Made by a program: the position numbers and the translations under genes
In this document: positions 62,711 through 64,000 of the stretch, one piece after another
Position numbering within the stretch: position 1 is the first letter of the stretch
Layout: the number at the start of each line of letters is the position of its first letter
Notes under the pieces: model-generated
What the model saw: only the letters and a program-made list of their open reading frames with translations
Told to the model about the DNA's origin: nothing
Database searches by the model: none
NCBI RefSeq assembly: GCF_004745865.1
Contig: NZ_SRKZ01000003.1
Location: 744,001 to 808,000, forward strand
Origin: Hymenobacter wooponensis
GTDB taxonomy: Bacteria; Bacteroidota; Bacteroidia; Cytophagales; Hymenobacteraceae
Length of the DNA stretch: 64,000 bases
Direction of reading: 5' to 3'

Positions 62711-64000
62711 TTGCAAAAGGCACTTCTACTACTCGCTATACTAGTAGCTTTTTTCAGTCATGTTTCCTTCGCCCAAACAGGTAGTTGGAACCCTGCGGGC
62801 GCTAACAAAGTGTATCCGCGGACGTTGTTAACTGCAGCAGCTGTGCCAGGATTGCGAGAGTCATTGGCTGAGCCTAGTCGGTTTGCTCTTTTCAACGGCC
62901 TGTATACTAGCACTTCAGGAGAAGCCCCTCACGATAACTCATCTTCTGACGGCCGGCGGGCCCGGGCTACGTATGCCAAAAATGCCGCCTTTGTGGTCCT
63001 TACCAACAGGAAGACTAACTCTGGTCAGCTCCTGGAATTACCCATCGTTGAGCGGGCTGCGCTGGTTACTCGAATCAAGACGCTACTTGCAGAAAGTAAC
63101 CCCACGGTGGAGCCTTTTGCGAGCTTCTCGGGCACTACCTACACGGAGTGGCAATGGCGCTCGAAGGAGCTCATTGACTATCTAGTGGCCTACGACCTGC
63201 TGCGGGGAGCCGGCGAATCAGCAGCCTCTTTACAAGCCAGCCGCACGAGGCTGCAGCAATTCGCCGGCAACCTGTACCTGCAGTCGAATAAGCCTTTTTT
63301 AGGCGTGTCGTTTTATGGGCAGGTAAAGAATAACCATACCCTCATGACGGCAGCCGCGCTAGGCATGGCTGCCGTGGTGCTAAATGAAGCCAGCAGCTCG
63401 GATAGTAATCAACAACCCACCAACTGGATCAATGTTGCTATGTACACCATTGATAACGTGCTGTGGCAGGACGCCGAACGGCAATCGGACCCACAGGCGG
63501 TAGCTGGGTATGCGGAGGGGCCATACTACTTCAAATATGCCTTTCTGAATTGCCTGCCCTTCTTTCGGGCCATGGGAAACTTCCTGCCCGACGGCGGACT
63601 GGCCTACACGTACGGGGGCGTCACACGTACCATCCGCAACCCCTACTTCGACCCGCGCTACGACCGACTGTATGATTGGGTAACGGCTATTCTGCTGCCT
63701 GATGGGCGCTTCCCGGCCTTGGAAGACTCTTACATGGATATGGGCATGCCGGAACTGGCTCTAACGGGTAAGGCCAACTACGTGCGGCCCCTGCACTTGA
63801 CCAAGCTCGATGGCCGGCAGATGAACTCATTGACTGCCCAACTGCGCGACGTGCCCGTGGATATGCGAGCCGCTTACCTCGCGGCACAGCTTTCTGCTGC
63901 GCAGCCAGAACAACCCAGGCTTACGACGCTTCCACAGAGCGGCAATCTTGTTTTTCGCTCGGGCTCTGATTCTTTAGCCAGCTACCTGCACTTATACGGC
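62711..64000 (+). CDS. Secreted heparinase II/III-like protein (3' end outside window)
   Basis: The frame is open from a stop at 62636 to the window end, at least 430 codons. No ATG precedes the signal peptide, so a TTG start is used at 62711 (QKALLLLAILVAFFSHVSFAQ); the TTG at 62651 is an alternative. The body has the (alpha/alpha)6-toroid pattern of heparinase/alginate-lyase-like enzymes: QVKNNHTLMTAAALGMAAVVL and GYAEGPYYFKYAFLNCLPFFRAMGNFL, then DGRFPALEDSYM. It is probably a polysaccharide lyase or hydrolase exported to the periplasm or outside. The substrate is unknown. Confidence 0.65.
   Translation, partial: MQKALLLLAILVAFFSHVSFAQTGSWNPAGANKVYPRTLLTAAAVPGLRESLAEPSRFALFNGLYTSTSGEAPHDNSSSDGRRARATYAKNAAFVVLTNRKTNSGQLLELPIVERAALVTRIKTLLAESNPTVEPFASFSGTTYTEWQWRSKELIDYLVAYDLLRGAGESAASLQASRTRLQQFAGNLYLQSNKPFLGVSFYGQVKNNHTLMTAAALGMAAVVLNEASSSDSNQQPTNWINVAMYTIDNVLWQDAERQSDPQAVAGYAEGPYYFKYAFLNCLPFFRAMGNFLPDGGLAYTYGGVTRTIRNPYFDPRYDRLYDWVTAILLPDGRFPALEDSYMDMGMPELALTGKANYVRPLHLTKLDGRQMNSLTAQLRDVPVDMRAAYLAAQLSAAQPEQPRLTTLPQSGNLVFRSGSDSLASYLHLYG

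Noticed and set aside
1..64000. tRNA, rRNA or CRISPR arrays
   Set aside because: No cloverleaf, rRNA-like stretch or regularly spaced repeat array was found on reading both strands.

Overview
The window looks like a chromosome segment of a Hymenobacter-like bacterium (Bacteroidota, Cytophagales). The reasons are the high-GC coding sequence, a type IX secretion sorting domain, several Bacteroidota-type promoters (TTTG about 20 bp before TAnnTTTG), weak ribosome sites, and Bacteroidota-style families (PspC, OmpA/TPR lipoprotein, DUF92, DUF808). The species assignment is inference.

Left flank (1-25.9 kb): ordinary chromosomal genes. In order: the 3' part of histidine ammonia-lyase; a secreted T9SS cargo protein; a thioredoxin-like and universal stress protein pair, divergent from a PAS histidine kinase with an overlapping REC-CRP regulator; YbaB and a glycosyltransferase; PspC; an OmpA/TPR lipoprotein; an AT-rich pair of unknowns; pyruvate dehydrogenase E1 beta; DinB, thioesterase and methyltransferase; the acetate kinase / phosphotransacetylase pair with DUF808 between them; a porin, substrate-binding-like protein and sensor kinase trio; and a DUF92 membrane protein.

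Centre (about 25.95-61.66 kb): a probable 35.7 kb integrative element. It is bounded by directly repeated att-like sequences (an exact 23-bp core), with TCCGGA-type arm repeats just inside both ends and a tyrosine recombinase at the left end. Its cargo is a dense anti-parasite island: a TIR-like CAP12-type protein; a type I restriction system (hsdM-hsdS-hsdR) with a YgjP-type metalloprotease; a five-gene leftward operon (TIGR04255-like protein, two unknown proteins, an SF1 helicase, and a 1,714-residue protein with about 25 Trp-rich repeats capped by a DarT-like ADP-ribosyltransferase domain); and a divergent McrB-McrC pair. The right third has a zincin, phage-like regulators, two HEPN-type paralogues (one interrupted by an amber codon), a serine resolvase, a palindrome-rich 0.7 kb non-coding stretch, and a single-subunit polymerase-like protein (PolA or T7-RNAP type palm) that may be the element's replicase. 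The helicase/ADP-ribosyltransferase operon is the best candidate for an undescribed system.

Right flank (61.7-64 kb): a nucleoside deaminase with a strong terminator, then the 5' part of a secreted heparinase-like polysaccharide-degrading protein that runs off the window. No tRNA, rRNA or CRISPR array was seen.
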